DNA of 64,000 nucleotides from Flavobacterium ginsenosidimutans (lineage in GTDB: Bacteria > Bacteroidota > Bacteroidia > Flavobacteriales > Flavobacteriaceae). Location of the stretch: positions 248,001 to 312,000 of the forward strand of contig NZ_QJRJ01000082.1 in assembly GCF_003254625.1 (NCBI RefSeq), read 5' to 3'. Both the position numbers and the translations under genes were made by a program. Positions 1 to 9,872 of this stretch are shown here, piece by piece (positions within the stretch are counted from its first letter, which is position 1; the number at the start of each line of letters is the position of its first letter). Under the pieces are notes generated by a model, which made no database searches, was not told where the DNA came from, and was given only the letters and a program-made list of their open reading frames with translations.

Positions 1-2915
1 CTGAAACGAAGTCTTGCTCCTTCAATTGCTGCTTCGACAATATCACGTCCGAGTTTGTTTTGCGCCATCGCAAACTCTACAATCAGAATGGCGTTCTTGG
101 CGAGTAGACCAATCAGCATGACGAGTGCTACTTGAGCATAAATATTATTGTCCAATCCCACCATTACAAGCGCGATGTAAGAACCGAAAACTCCCACAGG
201 CAAACTCAATAATACAGGGAACGGAAGCAATAAACTTTCGTATTGTGCCGCAAGCAATAAGTATACAAATAGTATACAAAGCGCAAAAATATAGATTGTC
301 TGGTTTCCTGATAAAATCTCTTCACGCGTCATACCAGACCATTCTAGTTCGAAACGGCTTGGCAATTTTTCTGCAGCAATTTTTTCAACAGCAGCAATGG
401 CATCTCCAGAGCTGTAACCTTCAGCAGGTTCACCGTTAATCATAGCCGACATATACATATTGTAACGAGTTAAAACCTCTGGACCGTAAACTCGTTCTAA
501 TTTGATGAAAGTAGAAAATGGAACCATTTCGCCAGCTTCATTCTTCAGATACATATCCAAAATACTTTCTGGATTTTGACGGAATTGCGGACTTGCCTGT
601 ACCATTACTTTATACATTTGAGAAAAACGGATAAAGTTGGTTGCATAAAATGAACCTAACATAGTTTGTAAAGTCGACATGGCATTGTCTACCGAAATTC
701 CTTTTTTGGCCGCCAAATCATAATCAATATGAATTAAATACTGCGGGAAAGTGGCATCAAAACTCGAAAATGAGTTCTGGATTTCTGGCGAAGCATTTAG
801 TTCTTTGATGAATTCTTTGGTTACTTTATCGGTATTGGTGATACTTCCTCCAGATTTATCCAGCAAACGAAGCTCAAAACCACTCGTGTTACCAAAACCA
901 GGAACGGTTGGCGGTGCAAAAATCTCGATTTGTGCATCGGTAATGTTTTTGGTTTTTTCTGTAAGTTCTGCCATGAATTCTGTTACCGAAATATCACGTT
1001 CGCTCCAGTCTTTTAAGTTGATCATTCCCATTCCGTATGAAGCTCCAGCGATTTCGGTTACAATACTGTATCCCGCAAGAGTAGTTACGTTGTCGACACC
1101 TTTAATTCCTTGGGCAATTTTAGTTACTTCATCCAAAGCTTTTTCAGTACGTTCTACGGTTGCTCCTTGTGGTGTTGTAACACTTACGTAAACCATTCCC
1201 TGATCTTCAGTTGGAATAAATCCTGACGCTAAAAACTTCGTTGTTCCCCATGTTAATATGCAGAACAATACTAATAACCCAATAGTTACAGTGCTGCGAT
1301 CAGCAAATTTTACTAATACTTTGATGTATTTTGAAGTAATATTATCAAACCAATGGTTGAATCTGTGGAAGAAACGATTTAAAAGCGATTTTTTCTCTTT
1401 ATTTGGATCGTGCGCTTTTAACATAATTGCACAAAGGGCAGGAGTAAGGGTTAGGGCATTAATACCCGAAATCACAATACTAATGGCCATTGTCAATGAG
1501 AACTGCCTATAGAAAACCCCAACAGGACCGCTCAAGAAAGCAACGGGAATAAATACCGCGGCCATTACAATCGTAATTGCAATAACGGCACCTGTAATTT
1601 CTTTCATCGCGCTAATGGTTGCTTCCATTGGCGACATATGTTCTTCGGAGATTTTTACGTGAACGGCTTCGACGACGACAATCGCATTATCGACTACAAT
1701 TCCGATCGAAAGCACTAAAGCGAAAAGCGTTAATAAGTTGATCGAGAAGCCCATCATAGACATAAAAGTAAACGAACCAATAAGTGCCACAGGAACTGCT
1801 AATACAGGAATCAAAGTCGATCTCCAATCCTGAAGGAAAAGGAAAACGACAAATGCCACCAAAATAAAAGCTTCAACCAAAGTTCTTAATACTTCATGAA
1901 TCGAAGCGTCAAGGAAACGAGATACGTCATAGGCAATATTGAATTCCATTCCAGGAGGGAAAGACGACACTTTCAATTCTGCCATTTTTTCTTTTACGCT
2001 CGCAATAACTTCAGAAGCATTTGAACCTGGACGCTGTTTTAGCATGATTGATGCCGAAGGTTTTCCGTCGGTTTTAGAAACCATTCCGTAACTCATCGCA
2101 CCAAATTCGATTTTCGAAATGTCTTTTAATCTTAAGATAGTTCCGTCTGAATTGGCCCTTAGCGGAATTTCTTCATATTGTTTTGGCTCGAAGAATTTTC
2201 CACCATACTTAATTACATATTGTAATTGATTGTTCATTTGTCCTGAACCTTCACCGACTTTACCCGGTGCAGCAGAAATGTTTTGTTTTTGAAGTGAATT
2301 AATAACTTCATTTGCCGAAATATTATACGAAAGCATCTTTTCTGGATCTAACCAAACACGCATCGAATATTCTTTCTGACCCATGATTTCGGCACGTCCG
2401 ACACCATCAATACGTTTTAATTCCTGAAGAATATTAATATCGGTAAAGTTGAAGATAAACTGCTCGTCCTGAGTTTTATCGGTACTTGTAATGTTCAAGT
2501 ACATCAGCATACTGTTTACCTCTTTTTCGGTTGTAACCCCAGCACGAATTACCTCTTCTGGAAGTTCATCTAGAATCGTGGTAACCCTATTTTGAACGTT
2601 TACGGCAGCTAGATCGGGATCGGTTCCTACTTCAAAGAAAACTTGGATTAAAGTCAAACCATCGTTGGAAGTTACGGTCGACATATACGTCATTCCAGGC
2701 ACACCATTGATGGCTCTTTCTAACGGAAGAGCGACGGCATTGGCCGAAACCTCTGCGTTTGCTCCTGTATATTTTGCTGTAACGGTTACAGACGGTGGTA
2801 CAATATCTGGGAATTGGGTAATAGGAAGCTGAAACAATGCCAGCAATCCCAGAAGGACTATCATAACCGAGATGATTAATGACAATATTTTCCTCCTGAT
2901 AAATAACTCTATCAT
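1..2915 (-). CDS. RND efflux pump inner-membrane transporter (HAE1/AcrB type), 3' end cut off
   Basis: Proton-driven tripartite efflux transporter of the inner membrane. The frame reads MIELFIRRKILSLIISVMI from an ATG at 2913-2915 and stays open to the window edge, giving about 971 residues; the family is about 1050, so roughly 80 C-terminal residues lie outside. Typical N-terminal features are visible (FPDIVPPSVTVTAKYTGA, NAVALPLERAINGVPGM). The TM4 proton-relay segment reads VVDNAIVVVEA, with Asp then Asn where AcrB has Asp-Asp. The adaptor gene ends about 50 bp upstream in the same direction, so the two form an operon. The outer-membrane channel gene, if present, would be left of the window. 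The substrate cannot be told from sequence. Confidence 0.95.
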   Translation of the reverse strand, partial: MIELFIRRKILSLIISVMIVLLGLLALFQLPITQFPDIVPPSVTVTAKYTGANAEVSANAVALPLERAINGVPGMTYMSTVTSNDGLTLIQVFFEVGTDPDLAAVNVQNRVTTILDELPEEVIRAGVTTEKEVNSMLMYLNITSTDKTQDEQFIFNFTDINILQELKRIDGVGRAEIMGQKEYSMRVWLDPEKMLSYNISANEVINSLQKQNISAAPGKVGEGSGQMNNQLQYVIKYGGKFFEPKQYEEIPLRANSDGTILRLKDISKIEFGAMSYGMVSKTDGKPSASIMLKQRPGSNASEVIASVKEKMAELKVSSFPPGMEFNIAYDVSRFLDASIHEVLRTLVEAFILVAFVVFLFLQDWRSTLIPVLAVPVALIGSFTFMSMMGFSINLLTLFALVLSIGIVVDNAIVVVEAVHVKISEEHMSPMEATISAMKEITGAVIAITIVMAAVFIPVAFLSGPVGVFYRQFSLTMAISIVISGINALTLTPALCAIMLKAHDPNKEKKSLLNRFFHRFNHWFDNITSKYIKVLVKFADRSTVTIGLLVLFCILTWGTTKFLASGFIPTEDQGMVYVSVTTPQGATVERTEKALDEVTKIAQGIKGVDNVTTLAGYSIVTEIAGASYGMGMINLKDWSERDISVTEFMAELTEKTKNITDAQIEIFAPPTVPGFGNTSGFELRLLDKSGGSITNTDKVTKEFIKELNASPEIQNSFSSFDATFPQYLIHIDYDLAAKKGISVDNAMSTLQTMLGSFYATNFIRFSQMYKVMVQASPQFRQNPESILDMYLKNEAGEMVPFSTFIKLERVYGPEVLTRYNMYMSAMINGEPAEGYSSGDAIAAVEKIAAEKLPSRFELEWSGMTREEILSGNQTIYIFALCILFVYLLLAAQYESLLLPFPVLLSLPVGVFGSYIALVMVGLDNNIYAQVALVMLIGLLAKNAILIVEFAMAQNKLGRDIVEAAIEGARLRF

Positions 2916-2965
2916 TTTAAATGTTTTAGATAAATAATTAAATAACTGTTTTACAGGTTGATAAT

Positions 2966-4060
2966 CTACATTTGTTTCATGTTGATTTTATCGCCGTCTC
3001 TCAATGATTGCGTACCTTCTTGCACAATTAGGTCGTCGCTTTTTAGACCTTCGTTCAAGATATAAACATCATCTAGAGTGGTTTCGATTGTAACATTCGT
3101 CATTTTAACTACACCATCTTTGTTCACGCGGAAAACGTATTGTTTGTCCTGAATAGAAAAAACAGCTTTCTGCGGAATTAAAATTGCATTGGTTTTTGGC
3201 TCTGAAATAATCAGTTTTCCAGAAGTTCCGTGTTTGATAAATCCTTGCGGATTGTGAAATTTTGCTTTGTATTGAATAGAACCAGTCTGTCTGTCGATTT
3301 CTCCGTCGGCAGTTCTTAATTCTCCTTTTTGATCGTAAACCTGTCCGTTTGGCAAAACCAATTTAATATCGCCCTGCGTGTTTAAAGTTTTGTCTTCCAT
3401 CATTTGGAAATAGGTATTCTCAGGAATTGAGAAATAGGCGTAAACATCATCCAATTGAGAAACAGTAGTCAATAATGAACCGTTTTCTACTAAACTTCCT
3501 TCTTTAAACGGAATACGATCAACTGTTCCGTCAAATGGCGCACGGATTGTGGTAAAACTAATCTGCTGATTGATTGCTTTTCTTTCTGCAGCAGCGTGAG
3601 CCAATTTCGCGGAAGCGGCTTCATATTTTGCTTTAGATAATTCTAATTCTTTGTCTGCAATTACTTTTTTATTGAAAAGGGTTTGAGCCTGTTCCAATTC
3701 TACAGTTGCAATTCTTAAATCGGCTTTAGCACTTTTATAAACGGCTTCGGCTTTTAGAAGCTGAATCTGAAGTTCAACATCGCTTATTTTAAAAAGAATT
3801 TGCCCTTTTTTTACTTTTTGCCCTTCGCTAACGTACACTTTTTCTAATAAACCAGGAATACGAACGTGGATTTCTACATTGTTTTTTGCATGTACATCGG
3901 CAACAAATTTGCTCGAAACTATGGTGTCTTTTAGGGAAACTTTATAAACAGGAAATGTTTTAATGTTTTTAGAATCTTTCTTTGATTTATCTCCGCACGA
4001 GACTAAAACGAATAAAGCCAAGGTGCATAAAAGGAATGGATTTTTATAAATGCTCATCAT
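2966..4060 (-). CDS. RND efflux periplasmic adaptor subunit (MFP, AcrA-like lipoprotein)
   Basis: Adaptor that links the RND pump to an outer-membrane channel. The 364-aa product begins with a lipoprotein signal ending LVSC (Cys22 from the first Met; a second Met follows directly, so either start is possible). A biotinyl-lipoyl-like half (VRIPGLLEKVYVSEGQKVKKGQILFKI) is followed by a coiled-coil hairpin of about 80 residues, the second lipoyl half (TTIRAPFDGTVDR) and the beta-barrel and membrane-proximal domains. Length and order are normal for the family. It is the first gene of the efflux operon. No TetR-type repressor is adjacent. Confidence 0.95.
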   Translation of the reverse strand: MMSIYKNPFLLCTLALFVLVSCGDKSKKDSKNIKTFPVYKVSLKDTIVSSKFVADVHAKNNVEIHVRIPGLLEKVYVSEGQKVKKGQILFKISDVELQIQLLKAEAVYKSAKADLRIATVELEQAQTLFNKKVIADKELELSKAKYEAASAKLAHAAAERKAINQQISFTTIRAPFDGTVDRIPFKEGSLVENGSLLTTVSQLDDVYAYFSIPENTYFQMMEDKTLNTQGDIKLVLPNGQVYDQKGELRTADGEIDRQTGSIQYKAKFHNPQGFIKHGTSGKLIISEPKTNAILIPQKAVFSIQDKQYVFRVNKDGVVKMTNVTIETTLDDVYILNEGLKSDDLIVQEGTQSLRDGDKINMKQM

Positions 4061-4276
4061 TAGGTTTAAATTTTTGAATAAATAGATACTCTCCCTTGCT
4101 ATTTGGATGCAGGGAGGATGAATTTGGATTTTAAAAATGAAAATACTTTAGGATGCTTTTCTTTTTAGAAAAGTTCCATTTTAGAAATGTTTTTATAGCA
4201 ATAGCAGCTCAATTACATATGTAAATGAGGTATTGTTCCAGAATACTAGAATATAAAAACGACGAAATTTTGCTGC

Positions 4277-4636
4277 CTAGAAAAGTTGGTATAAGTGAAG
4301 ATGAGGATGTCTTTCAATGTGGTATATTGAAGCTATACCATATATTAAACTCTTTTTATAAAGCTTGAAGTTAAATAAATTACTGAGATACGGAGCTTTG
4401 ATCGTACTTTGTTCTAAAGTAGTCGCTCTGCATTTCATTTTCTTTTTGAGCTTATAATGAACTTCTAGATTTTTAGAAGAAGAAAAATCACTAGAGAAAA
4501 TCTGCGTGTCATCTGCCGCAACGCTATCTAAGGTAATACAGCTGCTGATGTTATAAATCGGCTGATACGTCTCGGTGCCTCTAAAAAAAGAGAGCAACGA
4601 AAGTAAAACGATATATATGAACTTTACAGGTTTCAT
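4277..4636 (-). CDS. small exported protein of unknown function
   Basis: A 119-aa product starting MKPVKFIYIVLLSLLSFF, a plausible signal peptide, followed by a Ser/Lys-rich middle and a Tyr/His-rich end. I do not recognise the family. A -7-like box, TATATTTG, lies at 4699-4706 on the same strand about 62 nt upstream, which supports a real transcription unit. It precedes the efflux operon by 216 bp in the same direction, so it could be co-transcribed, but no functional link is visible. Confidence 0.5.
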   Translation of the reverse strand: MKPVKFIYIVLLSLLSFFRGTETYQPIYNISSCITLDSVAADDTQIFSSDFSSSKNLEVHYKLKKKMKCRATTLEQSTIKAPYLSNLFNFKLYKKSLIYGIASIYHIERHPHLHLYQLF

Positions 4637-4698
4637 TTACAGCAATCAGGAGTTGTTTTTGTTTCTTAAAAGAAGGCGTATACTTGCTTAAAGTGCGC

Positions 4699-4706
4699 CA
4701 AATATA
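4699..4706 (-). promoter_or_regulatory. -7 box of the 119-aa gene
   Basis: Minus-strand TATATTTG matches the Bacteroidetes -7 consensus TAnnTTTG. No convincing -33 TTG is seen at the usual 19-20 nt distance. Confidence 0.4.
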
Positions 4707-4872
4707 GCAATTTGAAAAGTAAGGTTTCTTAAAATTTTTCTAAAAACCGTGAGATTTAAAAATTTGATAATATTTGAAGTTCGTTTTTAAGGTTTTGATT
4801 TTTTACTGCGTTCCTTATTAATAAGTTAGTATCGATTGGATTTTGAGAATTTAGAAAAAGAGTAAACTTCTT

Positions 4873-4880
4873 TATCTTTG
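4873..4880 (+). promoter_or_regulatory. -7 box of the M14-family gene
   Basis: TATCTTTG matches TAnnTTTG and lies 55 nt before the GTG start. The -33 element is weak. Confidence 0.5.
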
Positions 4881-4935
4881 CGTTATAAGAATATAAGGAG
4901 ACAAACATTGTTTCCTATAATAAAAAGAATACCAC

Positions 4936-5973
4936 GTGAATTACTTAAAGCTTTTTGGAACAAAATTAATGCTAATTATAACTGTAATTAGTTATGGACA
5001 AAATCTAGAAAAATCAATAAAAGAAAACATCGGAAAAAGGATAGATACTTTGATCCAATTCAAAACCGATTCTCCTTATAATTATATGCCTGTAACGATA
5101 TTTTCAGGTAAAGAAAAAGGCCCTGTTTTTACCATCATTGCAGGAATACACGGTTTTGAATATCCGCCAATTGTGGCAGTTCAGGAATTAATCAAAGAAA
5201 TTGATCCGAAAAAGTTGAAAGGGACTTTGATTGTTGTTCCAATTGCCAATGTTGGTTCATTTTACAAGAGAACACCATTTGTAAATCCGTTCGATAATAA
5301 AAATTTAAATAATGCCTTTCCAGGTTCAGAAACGGGAACGATTACAGAACAGATTGCCAATTATATAACAAAGCAGATTATTCCAAATTCAGATGTTTTT
5401 CTGGATATTCACGCGGGAGATGCTAATGAAGATTTACTGCCTTTTGTTTGTTATTACAATAATATATTAGAGGAAAAGAAAACCCTATTAAGCAGTAAGC
5501 TTTCGGAGATTTCAGGAATTAATCATATTGTTTCTTATCCGTACACGATTACTAAAACTGAACCGGCAAAATATGCTTTTAAACAGGCTTCTCAAGACGG
5601 AAAAACGGCTTTGAGTATCGAAGCAGGGAAATTAGGAAATGTTCAGACAGAATCGGTTGCTTTGATAAAAAAGGCCGTTTACAATATGCTTCATTACATG
5701 AATATGTATACCGTTGGAACTTCTCCAATTAAAAATCCTTCGGCGGTTTATTTGAACAATCAGGAATATGTAAAAGCAGAATTTAGCGGAATTTTCCATA
5801 GCACTTTAAAAAGTGGCGATTACATTAAAAAAGGAGATAAAATTGGATCTGTTTCTGATGAATTTGGAAAAGTTCTAATTGAAATTAAATCTCCAGCAAC
5901 GGGGCTTATTTTATATAAAATTGGAACTCCTCCAGTGAATAAAGGGGAAACTGTTTTTTGTATTGGGTATTAA
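4936..5973 (+). CDS. exported succinylglutamate desuccinylase/aspartoacylase family zinc deacylase
   Basis: Peptidase M14-fold amide hydrolase. The zinc-binding HxxE is seen in AGIHGFEYPP, the third zinc His in DVFLDIHAGDANED, and the C-terminal beta domain ends with SPATGLILYKIGTPPVNKGE. A signal-like N terminus (KLMLIITVISYGQ) suggests export, so the substrate is probably an extracytoplasmic acyl-amino acid or peptide, not an arginine-pathway intermediate. The frame opens with GTG at 4936; an internal ATG at 4969 is the alternative start. It stands alone and is followed by a repeat and a bidirectional terminator. Confidence 0.85.
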   Translation: MNYLKLFGTKLMLIITVISYGQNLEKSIKENIGKRIDTLIQFKTDSPYNYMPVTIFSGKEKGPVFTIIAGIHGFEYPPIVAVQELIKEIDPKKLKGTLIVVPIANVGSFYKRTPFVNPFDNKNLNNAFPGSETGTITEQIANYITKQIIPNSDVFLDIHAGDANEDLLPFVCYYNNILEEKKTLLSSKLSEISGINHIVSYPYTITKTEPAKYAFKQASQDGKTALSIEAGKLGNVQTESVALIKKAVYNMLHYMNMYTVGTSPIKNPSAVYLNNQEYVKAEFSGIFHSTLKSGDYIKKGDKIGSVSDEFGKVLIEIKSPATGLILYKIGTPPVNKGETVFCIGY

Positions 5974-6022
5974 AAATCACTCCAAATTTCATCACAAAAA
6001 CAGATAGAAATTATAATTTAAT

Positions 6023-6082
6023 ATTCCGTAGGAATATTTCGTTGGTAAAATTAATTCTGCCGACTAGACATTCCTACGGAAT
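6023..6082. repeat. 13-bp inverted repeat, perfect arms
   Basis: ATTCCGTAGGAAT at 6023-6035 is the exact reverse complement of 6070-6082. It lies just 3' of the deacylase gene and looks like a dispersed palindromic repeat. Confidence 0.7.
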
Positions 6083-6106
6083 GAGTTCTTTAAAATGCAT
6101 AAAATT

Positions 6107-6150
6107 AAAAAAGGTTTATACTTTTAAAATAGAAAGTATAAACCTTTTTT
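6107..6150. terminator. bidirectional intrinsic terminator
   Basis: AAAAAAGGTTTATACTTT pairs perfectly with AAAGTATAAACCTTTTTT across an 8-nt loop, giving an 18-bp stem with A and T tails on both sides. It separates the convergent deacylase gene and pentose-phosphate operon. Confidence 0.9.
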
Positions 6151-6169
6151 AATTTTATATAAGTTCGAA

Positions 6170-6886
6170 TTAATTCGTTCCCGCAGCAGCTTTATCCACC
6201 AAAAACAATAACTCACCAGAAACTGGTTTAATCAATTGCATTGGATAAAGAGTCGGATTGTATTCTCCACTTGTAACTTCTTTTAAAGCGTGTGTTTTCT
6301 TTTCTCCAAAAGCCACAACTACAATTTTTTCTGCTTTATTGATTATTGGAGCCGTAAGCGTGATGCGATACATTTTTTGCGGAGCTAAATAATAAGCGTC
6401 AACCCATTTGGTTTGCTCTTCTAAAACTGCTTCACCTGGGAAAAGAGAAGCGGTGTGTCCGTCATCGCCCATTCCTAAAAGAATCAGGTCAAATTTTCCT
6501 TCTTCGCCTAAAACTGTTCTTACAGACTGCTCATAAAAAGCCGCATATTCTTCAGGAGTTACGCCATCTTTATACATTTCAAAAATGTTTTCTTGCGGAA
6601 TAGGAACGTGGCTCAATAAAGTTGAATAAGACATTTTAGCATTACTCAAATCATCGTTTAATGGAACCCATCTTTCATCTCCCCAAAAAATATAAACTTT
6701 ACTCCAGTCTATTTTGTTTTTGTAAGCATCAGAAGCTAATAATCTGTAAATTCCTGCTGGAGAAGAACCTCCAGTAAGTACGGCAGTAAATTTGCCATTT
6801 GCAGCAATTGCTTTCTGAGCCGATTCTACGAATAAATCTGCAGCAACTGTATTGATTTCTTCTGTGTTATTGTAAATCTGTATCAT
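6170..6886 (-). CDS. pgl: 6-phosphogluconolactonase
   Basis: Hydrolyses 6-phosphoglucono-delta-lactone to 6-phosphogluconate, the second step of the oxidative pentose-phosphate pathway, in the cytosol. The 238-aa product is of the DevB/glucosamine-6-P isomerase fold: LTGGSSPAGIYRLL near the N terminus, WGDERWVPL with SNAKM, and LLGMGDDGHTASLFPG. Length is normal. Its start overlaps the end of zwf by 20 bp, which implies translational coupling; it is the last gene of gnd-zwf-pgl. Confidence 0.97.
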   Translation of the reverse strand: MIQIYNNTEEINTVAADLFVESAQKAIAANGKFTAVLTGGSSPAGIYRLLASDAYKNKIDWSKVYIFWGDERWVPLNDDLSNAKMSYSTLLSHVPIPQENIFEMYKDGVTPEEYAAFYEQSVRTVLGEEGKFDLILLGMGDDGHTASLFPGEAVLEEQTKWVDAYYLAPQKMYRITLTAPIINKAEKIVVVAFGEKKTHALKEVTSGEYNPTLYPMQLIKPVSGELLFLVDKAAAGTN

Positions 6887-8405
6887 TTAAAACTTCTTCT
6901 TCTTTTTTTGTTTGTGTATTCGGAATCCATTTGTGGCCTTGTCGTGCTAACAATTCATCAGCTTCTTCAGGTCCCCAGCTTCCAGCTTTGTAATTTGGGA
7001 AATTCTTTGGAGGCGTTGTTTTCCAAACTTGCTGAATCGTTTCAATTGCATCCCAAGCTTCTTCCACCTGATCCCAACGCATAAATAGGGTAGGATCTCC
7101 CAATAATGCATCTGCAATTAAGGTTTCATAAGCTTCTGGCGACATTGTTGAACAAGCAAAATAATCAAAAACCATTTCCGCAGGTCTCAAAGACATTGAT
7201 AAGCCTGGTTTTTTGGTCATAAATTGCAGTTTAATGTCCATTGAAGGCTGAATATTGATAATCAATCTGTTTGGTGTCATTCCTTCTTTTCCATAAGAAA
7301 ACGAAGAATGCGGAACTGGTTTGAACTGAATAATGATCGAAGATTGTTTTTCTTCCATTCTTTTTCCTGAACGCAAGTAGAACGGAATTCCCTGCCATCT
7401 CCAGTTGTCCAAATAGATTTTCATTGCCACGTAAGTTTCTGTATTAGAATCTGGTGCAATGCCTTTATCTTGACGGTAACCCGAAACTGGAACTCCTTTT
7501 ATTTCACCAGCATCATATTGACCTCTTACGATATAATGATCAACTTCTTCTGGTTTAATACGACGGATAGATTTTAAAACATCTGCTTTTCTATTACGAA
7601 TGTCATCAGCATTTAAAGAAGCAGGCGCTTCCATTGCCGTCATGCACAAAATCTGAAACAAGTGGTTCTGAATCATGTCTTTCAATGCGCCAACACCCTC
7701 GTAGAACCCGCCTCGTTCCTCAACGCCAACTTCTTCTGCAACGGTAATTTGTACGAAATCAATAAAATTACGGCTCCATAATGGCTCAAACATTGAATTT
7801 CCGAAACGGAAAGCCAAAATATTCTGAACGGTTTCTTTTCCTAAATAATGATCTATTCTGTAAATCTGCTCTTCTTTGAAAGTCTGCGAAAGCATTTCAT
7901 TCAACTCGATTGCAGAAGCTTTATCATAACCAAAAGGTTTTTCGATAATAATACGATCTTGTTTCGGATTTGCAGCAAGTCCAATTTTCTTGATATTGTT
8001 AGAAATCGTTGAAATGAAAGAAGGCGTAATTGAAAGATAGAAAAGACGATTAGCGCGTTCGCCAAATGTCAGATCAAAATTGTTGATTTTTTCATTTAAT
8101 CCAATATACGATTCTTCTTTATCGATATCAAGACTGTGGTAAGTGATGTGCGAAAGAAATTTTTCTGTTTCTGGATCATCAATTCCTTTTTTTCTTGAGA
8201 ATAAATTTAGATTTTCTGCTACATAAGCGCGAAAATCTTCATTGGTTTTTTCAGCTCTTCCAAGAGCAATAATCTGAAACTTTTCAGACATACGTCCGTC
8301 AAGGTACAGATTTTGAAAAGCGGGGAAGAGCTTTCTCTTTGCTAGATCTCCAGTTCCTCCAAAAATAACAATGATTGTTGGATTCTTTAGTTTATTTTTA
8401 GTCAT
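6867..8405 (-). CDS. zwf: glucose-6-phosphate 1-dehydrogenase
   Basis: Oxidises glucose-6-phosphate to 6-phosphogluconolactone with NADP. The 512-aa protein carries the nucleotide-binding motif IFGGTGDLAKRKL near residue 15 and the substrate-binding/active-site motif RIDHYLGKE, followed by EPLWSRNFIDFVQI. Length is normal. It is 27 bp downstream of gnd and overlaps pgl, forming the whole oxidative branch in one operon. Confidence 0.98.
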   Translation of the reverse strand: MTKNKLKNPTIIVIFGGTGDLAKRKLFPAFQNLYLDGRMSEKFQIIALGRAEKTNEDFRAYVAENLNLFSRKKGIDDPETEKFLSHITYHSLDIDKEESYIGLNEKINNFDLTFGERANRLFYLSITPSFISTISNNIKKIGLAANPKQDRIIIEKPFGYDKASAIELNEMLSQTFKEEQIYRIDHYLGKETVQNILAFRFGNSMFEPLWSRNFIDFVQITVAEEVGVEERGGFYEGVGALKDMIQNHLFQILCMTAMEAPASLNADDIRNRKADVLKSIRRIKPEEVDHYIVRGQYDAGEIKGVPVSGYRQDKGIAPDSNTETYVAMKIYLDNWRWQGIPFYLRSGKRMEEKQSSIIIQFKPVPHSSFSYGKEGMTPNRLIINIQPSMDIKLQFMTKKPGLSMSLRPAEMVFDYFACSTMSPEAYETLIADALLGDPTLFMRWDQVEEAWDAIETIQQVWKTTPPKNFPNYKAGSWGPEEADELLARQGHKWIPNTQTKKEEEVLNDTDLQ

Positions 8406-8432
8406 TGTGTGTAGTTGTGTTGCTTTAATTGT

Positions 8433-9842
8433 TTATTCAGCCCATTGTGTATGGAAAACGCCTTCTTTATCGATACGCTCGTAAGTATGCGCTCCAAAAT
8501 AATCACGCTGTGCCTGAATTAAATTAGTTGGAAGATTAGCAGATCTATAAGCATCAAAATAAGACAATGAGTTCATTAATCCTGAAACAGGCAATCCTTT
8601 TTGAACCGCAAACTGAATCACAGCTCTCATTCCTGATTGGTTTTCTACTAATTTTGAAGCAATTCCGCCATCTAAAAGTAAGTTTGGCAAATCTGATTTT
8701 GCAACATATGCTTTTCTGAAATCTTCTAAAATTGTAGCACGAATGATACATCCGCCACGCCAGATTTTAGCAACTGTTTCTAGATTTAATCCGTAGTTGT
8801 ATTCTTTAGAAGCCGTGTGAAGCTGTGCTAAACCTTGAGCGTAAGTCACCACGATAGAAAAATACAAAGCCGATTTTAAAGCTGCAATTGCTTCGCTTTG
8901 AGAAACATTTGTTTTATCGGCGTTCCAAACTAATTTTTTAGCCGCTTCAATTCTTTCTGGTTTTGTTTTAGACATATCGCGCATGTTAACCGCTGCATCG
9001 ATTGTTGGAACTGGAACTTGTAAATCCATTGCGTTTTGCGAAGTCCATTTTCCTGTACCTTTAGATCTTGCCCAATCTGAGATTTTGTTGATTAATTGCG
9101 TTCCGTCTTCATCTTTTTGTTTTAAGATGTTTCCAGTAATTTCAATCAAATACGATCTTAAATCATCAGTCTGATTCCATTCAGCAAAAGTTTTCTGAAT
9201 CGTTTCATCATCCAAGTTATAACCTCTTTTCATTAAGTCATAAATCTCAGAAATCAACTGCATGATTCCGTATTCAATTCCGTTGTGAACCATTTTTACA
9301 TAGTTTCCAGCAGAACCGTTTCCTAAATATTCTACACAAGGTTCGCCATCTACTTTAGCAGCAATCGCTTCAAAAATAGGACGTAATCTTTCGTATGCTT
9401 TTTGATCTCCACCAGGCATCATAGCAGGACCGAAACGAGCGCCTTTTTCACCGCCCGAAATTCCCATTCCGAAGAAGTGGATTCCTTTTTCAGATAATTC
9501 AATAAATCTTCTGTCCGTATCTGTAAAATAAGTGTTTCCACCGTCGATGATGATATCTCCTTTATCTAAGTGAGGAAGTAAACTAGCAATAGCGCTGTCA
9601 ACTGGTTTTCCCGCAGGAACCAATAACATAATCGCTCTTGGCTGTTGAATAAGTTCTACAAAATGTTTTACATCTGTAGTAGCTTCGATTGTATGATCAG
9701 AATCAGCTTCTTGTTGAAGAGAATTGACTTTTTCGGTGTCTAAGTCTAAACCTGCAGCCGCGAAGTTGTGGCTAGCGATATTTAAAAGTAGGTTACGGCC
9801 CATTACACCAAGTCCTACAATTCCAAAATCAAATTTGTTCAT
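8433..9842 (-). CDS. gnd: 6-phosphogluconate dehydrogenase, decarboxylating
   Basis: Converts 6-phosphogluconate to ribulose-5-phosphate, CO2 and NADPH. Rossmann motif GIVGLGVMGRNL, the signature GGEKGARFGPAMMPGG, and the catalytic stretch KMVHNGIEYGIMQLISE are present; about 469 aa is the normal length. The longest frame begins at a TTG at 9851, but the ATG at 9842 (MNKFDFGIVG) fits the family N terminus and is chosen here. First gene of the operon gnd-zwf-pgl. A perfect hairpin lies in its 5' region. Confidence 0.97.
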   Translation of the reverse strand: MNKFDFGIVGLGVMGRNLLLNIASHNFAAAGLDLDTEKVNSLQQEADSDHTIEATTDVKHFVELIQQPRAIMLLVPAGKPVDSAIASLLPHLDKGDIIIDGGNTYFTDTDRRFIELSEKGIHFFGMGISGGEKGARFGPAMMPGGDQKAYERLRPIFEAIAAKVDGEPCVEYLGNGSAGNYVKMVHNGIEYGIMQLISEIYDLMKRGYNLDDETIQKTFAEWNQTDDLRSYLIEITGNILKQKDEDGTQLINKISDWARSKGTGKWTSQNAMDLQVPVPTIDAAVNMRDMSKTKPERIEAAKKLVWNADKTNVSQSEAIAALKSALYFSIVVTYAQGLAQLHTASKEYNYGLNLETVAKIWRGGCIIRATILEDFRKAYVAKSDLPNLLLDGGIASKLVENQSGMRAVIQFAVQKGLPVSGLMNSLSYFDAYRSANLPTNLIQAQRDYFGAHTYERIDKEGVFHTQWAE

Positions 9843-9872
9843 AGTTTTCAATTAACTAAATTATTAGAAAGC

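Noticed and set aside
125..1512. Plus-strand frames of 84-146 codons over the RND pump gene
   Set aside because: They lie antisense to a clear RND transporter frame and show no family pattern.
5958..6152. 64-codon frame after the deacylase gene
   Set aside because: Covers an inverted repeat and a terminator.
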